A DNA stretch of 64,000 nucleotides from assembly GCF_041381155.1 (NCBI RefSeq), contig NC_091144.1:37202071-37266070 (forward strand), read 5' to 3'. The translations under genes and the position numbers were made by a program. The first letter of the stretch is position 1, and the number at the start of each line of letters is the position of its first letter. The stretch comes from Argopecten irradians. Lineage: Eukaryota; Mollusca; Bivalvia; Pectinida; Pectinidae. The notes under the pieces were generated by a model. It was given only the letters and a program-made list of their open reading frames with translations. It was not told the origin of the DNA and searched no databases. This document shows, one piece after another, positions 60,463 to 64,000 of the stretch.

Positions 60463-62470
60463 AACCAACATTCATCACCTGCAAATATCTTCATTCTGTA
60501 ATTATTCATTTTTTTCTTTTTGTTATTTTACATTATATATTTTATGTTTTACATTAAAAAAACTATAAATAAATTTTGCCTTTTAGTTATTATTTTTTTA
60601 TTCTGTGGAGAATTGTATTTTTTTTAAAAAAATATATTGACAATTTACCATGCGACAACTTGCGTAGTAAGACTTGTTTCATATTATACAAAATTTCAAC
60701 ACACTTTGAGTTGTGTGTAATGAGTACTTGGCTATAAAGCATTGGTAATTATGTGTAGAATTGGAGTTAGATTACATCCAAACATTTCCTATATGAAAAA
60801 GTATTAGATGAAAACGACTTCTTTTGAATGCTTATAATACAATTACTTTATTCGAATTCACTTATTTAATTAACTTTTTTATTTTACAATATAGAGATAA
60901 ATGTGTGAGCAAAGGATTTCGGTACTATACATATAAGTCTTTATCCAAAGATCAGTTCTATCTAAATTGAAGTTGTAACTGAAAACAAACTTTTGATAAG
61001 ACACTTTGTATATGTAGCTTGATAATTGGCCGCTCAGTGGTCCTTTCAAGGAATCAGAATGGTCATATTATTGACTTTTCCTTCAAAGCCACACATGTAC
61101 CATGCTATTGAAATGATAATCATGTACATATGTACTCTGCTCGCTCCTAGTTCCATCAAACTCTTTAGCTTAGTTTACGAGTTATCTCTCGTTGCTTAAT
61201 CATTTCGTTCATGTCGATAAACACTTTAGTATACATGCTTTCTCTCAGACGTTAAAACAGCGAAATGGATCATGACTGTTAACATCTATTACACAGAAAA
61301 TCTTGCATTAGTTGATGTTTTAACCTCATTTCAGGTGATGGAAATATATTTTCTTATTTTGTTAATTTTTTATAAACTTTTTAGTGGGCCTTTAACTGTG
61401 TTTCATTTTAATAAAACAAATCCTATCGTTTCATAACTTAAAATTGAAATTAAAAATATATTGATACTTACATTGTTTAGACGCTTTTTACATCATACGC
61501 ATCATGAACTTAATTGGACTGTCAACATTCTGCTGTTGTTAAATCAGTTAGATTTAATGTGCATCAAACTAATATTTTTGAATGTTTGAACGTTGTATCG
61601 ATGCAATCCACTAGAAATACCTTTAGTACTTCTTTAACTCTTTAAAAGACAATCACCTTATATCATTTTTGTATCTCAGTTGCGTTAAGTACACTATCAA
61701 ATCATATGAAAATTATTACGTTTGTATACAAATATTTTTGTAAGCTATATGCCTGTATCTAGTGTTAAGTTCCATATCACATATAATATTGTAACTTACG
61801 TGTACATTTTATTTGTCCGGATCGTCTCTAAACGCATTGGTTCCTCTTAGGTTAAGACTGCCTGGTAATTATTCGTCCTTAACAGAAATGATTTGTTCAT
61901 TATCTATGAATATGCCACAGTGACTATGAAGGCTCTTTATGCGACAACAGGAGGCATGGTTGTTTTCTTCATTGATGTACATCAATGGAATTTTGTCGGT
62001 CAATAACTTTAGATTTTAATGACATTGAACTTGTCCGTCAAGTCTTTGTATACATGTGATTGTTCTTTTCTTTCAAAACAATAAGAAACGAATCCTGAAG
62101 TGGGAATGTACAAACACAACAAATAATTTTTTCATTTTCATGTTTCACCAGATGATATACCTACTTTTATGTAGATAAATAAAACTCGATGACAAACTTC
62201 CTTTAGCGCTTTCGCCATGTATGATTGCTCTGGAATATAAATGCCTAGAGGAAGTTTGTCTTGGAGTTTTATTTTTCTATATATTATTTAACTCCATATT
62301 GACATGCACTTTCTTCGTGACTTACTCATATGTACATTAATGACTTTTTATATTATCAAATAGATTTATAAACGAATTCATACATTGTTGAATAATCCTT
62401 TTATCAATCTAGCCATTTAAATAATATTCATACATGCCTTGTTGAATAAATTCATACAAAAAATCATACA

Positions 62471-62792
62471 TTAATTAGTTCCTTCTTATAAACATCATAT
62501 ATAAATTCATACATTGTTGGATACAATCATTCAATATTCAAACACTGGTACCAAAGGAGACCCTTTTTCTTTCCATTTTGAAAAGTCTCGGATTTCTAGT
62601 GTTAGATATTTTCGTTGGATACTTTGACAATTTAATTAGTTCCTTCTTATAAACATCATATATAAATTCATACATTGTTGGATACAATCATTCAATATTC
62701 AAACACTGGTACCAAAGGAGACCCTTTTTCTTTCCATTTTGAAAAGTCTCGGATTTCTAGTGTTAGATATTTCCGTTGGATACTTTGACAAG
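62471..62792. repeat. 161-bp tandem duplication over the 3' end of GPCR copy R
   Basis: The block starting at 62471 (ttaattagttccttc) is repeated almost exactly from 62632. It covers about 160 bp of 3' flank and the last ~90 bp of coding sequence. The left copy of this locus has the block once. The two halves are nearly identical, so the duplication is recent or an assembly stutter. Confidence 0.9.
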
Positions 62793-63476
62793 TCATGTGT
62801 TGGAGATCGTCGCCCACAGGCACCAATCCGTCGGAACGCTGTTCTAAATCTTTATGATAGCAATCCATATATGATTGGATTACCGGCACTGTTCACATTC
62901 AACATTAACCTTGCTATGCAGATGAGGTTTGTATAATTCTCGAATCCAATTTGTTCCTTGTCGTCGTTAGAAGAGTAAACAATCCACATTGTTACAACTC
63001 TAATTGGCACCAGGGAAACAAAGAAAAGCGTAACAACCCCTATTATCATCAGTATTGCCTGTTTTCGCTGAGGACGTGGCGGAATTTTTCATCGGAAGAC
63101 CGCGTCAAAAAGAATTTCCTTATAAAAGCACAATACATAAATAGAAGGATTAAAAGCGGCAGGATGAAAAATACTGCTGCCATGGCGGTTACGTAGAATA
63201 AATGCCAGAATCCATTGACATGTGTGCGGCAGACCAACACTTCTGTCCCTTCATAAAAGGATGCTGACTCGTGATACGTCATGATGAAAAACGGAAGTAA
63301 CAATAGATACGCGCATGCCCAGATGAGAAGAACACGGCTTCTGGCACTCTTTGCAAGTTGACAAATGTTGGTTTTGAGAGAGCGACATATGGCTTGGTAG
63401 CGTTCACAGCTGATGACCCATAGTGTAATTACCGAAGCTTTTAATGATGCTTTTTCAAACAGTGGTACCAGCTTAC
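62699..63476 (-). pseudogene. Peptide GPCR last exon, inverted copy R, disrupted
   Basis: Reverse-complement counterpart of the left GPCR exon, with the same acceptor context and the same TM3 E-R-Y, TM4-TM7 and NPIIY stretches. It is 778 bp against 776 bp in copy L. The two extra bases lie in the third-loop region near 63085-63095 and shift the frame. A TAA at 62852-62854 replaces a serine codon just after NPIIYGLL. The 3' end of the exon and its 3' flank are duplicated in tandem. Read literally, this copy would not give a full receptor. It could be a decayed duplicate, a null allele, or an unpolished assembly of a second haplotype. The intron side continues to the window end with no further exon. 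Confidence 0.85.
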
Positions 63477-64000
63477 CTGCAATGAAAGAAATATACAATA
63501 ATATTACATGAAGTTACGGCGTGTGCCAGTTGACATACAAAAATAACATATCTTTTATTAAAAAATCGATACATATGCCTATGATGGGTTTTTTCAAAAT
63601 TTATACAAGTGCATTACAGATATATCAAACTGAAATGAAATGAAATTCAACCTCTTAAACTGTATGAAGTTGGATGAAGTTTAAAAAATCAATCTTCATG
63701 ATATTAGAAAATGTTTAACATTGAGCCAAACGCCCATGGTCCTACCAACTGAAATTCACATGCAATTAATATAGATGCAAGAATAAACATGATCAAAATA
63801 AAATGTAAAGTCAAAAATTGCTAGATAGTAATATATTAAATTATTAATCTCCATTTCAGTACTTGCTGTAGTTCAATAAATTCAAATAAAAAATATTTAC
63901 AAATTATACTTTCTGTTTATTTTGTTGACCAACAGACTACAGTATAACCCCTCTTACTCGAACTTGGTTCCATGGAATTCTCTTCAATCACGAACTAATC

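Larger units (their letters stand above)
60463..64000. repeat. Right end of the large inverted repeat (reverse complement of 2481-7858)
   Basis: Begins just after the N gap with the 3' UTR of an A-type FAS1 gene and runs through GPCR copy R to the window end. Similarity to the left flank is high throughout, with scattered substitutions and small indels, the 161-bp duplication, and the absence of the 1.77-kb block. Confidence 0.92.

Noticed and set aside
62692-62889. 65-codon minus-strand frame also seen at 3586-3783 (MPVIQSYMDC)
   Set aside because: It is the +1 frame of the GPCR exon; its conservation between copies follows from the true frame.

Overview
The window looks like AT-rich genomic DNA from a lophotrochozoan animal, most likely a bivalve mollusc. 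The genes are small and intron-split with GT/AG splice sites. Introns and spacers are full of short non-autonomous DNA elements, tRNA-type SINEs and minisatellites, and there is one L1/Tx1-type LINE. The taxon is an inference; nothing in the sequence names a species.

Two kinds of host gene are present. (1) Four copies of a six-exon gene for a small secreted protein with two fasciclin (FAS1) domains, 295 residues in the complete copies. Copies A (7859-13747), B (18872-23639) and C (27109-36931) lie in tandem on the minus strand and have open reading frames. Copy D (48979-54023) is on the plus strand, has indels in exons 4 and 6, and looks like a recombinant: A-like up to exon 4, B/C-like after it. 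All share a core promoter with a CACGTG E-box 105 bp before a TATA box. (2) The last coding exon (TM3 to C-tail) of a rhodopsin-family peptide GPCR, at the left end on the plus strand (3001-3776) and again at the right end on the minus strand (62699-63476). The right copy is disrupted.

Layout: 1-2480 repeat-bearing flank; 2481-7858 GPCR copy L and its 3' flank; 7859-37345 FAS1 copies A, B, C separated by related spacers; 37345-38080 an inversion junction; 38080-48780 a plus-orientation spacer holding a LINE (39370-43946) and a TA-flanked DNA element (44272-47434); 48979-54023 copy D; 54024-56335 a B/C-type spacer; 56335-60446 sequence with no counterpart here, including a possible heat-shock/CRE/ETS promoter; 60447-60462 a 16-N gap; 60463-64000 the reverse complement of the left flank, starting at the last base of a FAS1 stop codon and running through GPCR copy R.

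At the largest scale the window is an imperfect inverted repeat. The left arm is about 2481-18400. The right arm is about 38080-53080 plus 60463-64000. Copies B and C lie in the loop, and a 7.4-kb segment interrupts the right arm. This may be a real inverted duplication or two haplotypes of one locus joined by the assembler. The gap, the recombinant copy D and the disrupted right-arm genes make the second reading serious. No LTR retrovirus-like element, Polinton, CRISPR array, rRNA or intact tRNA was recognised.
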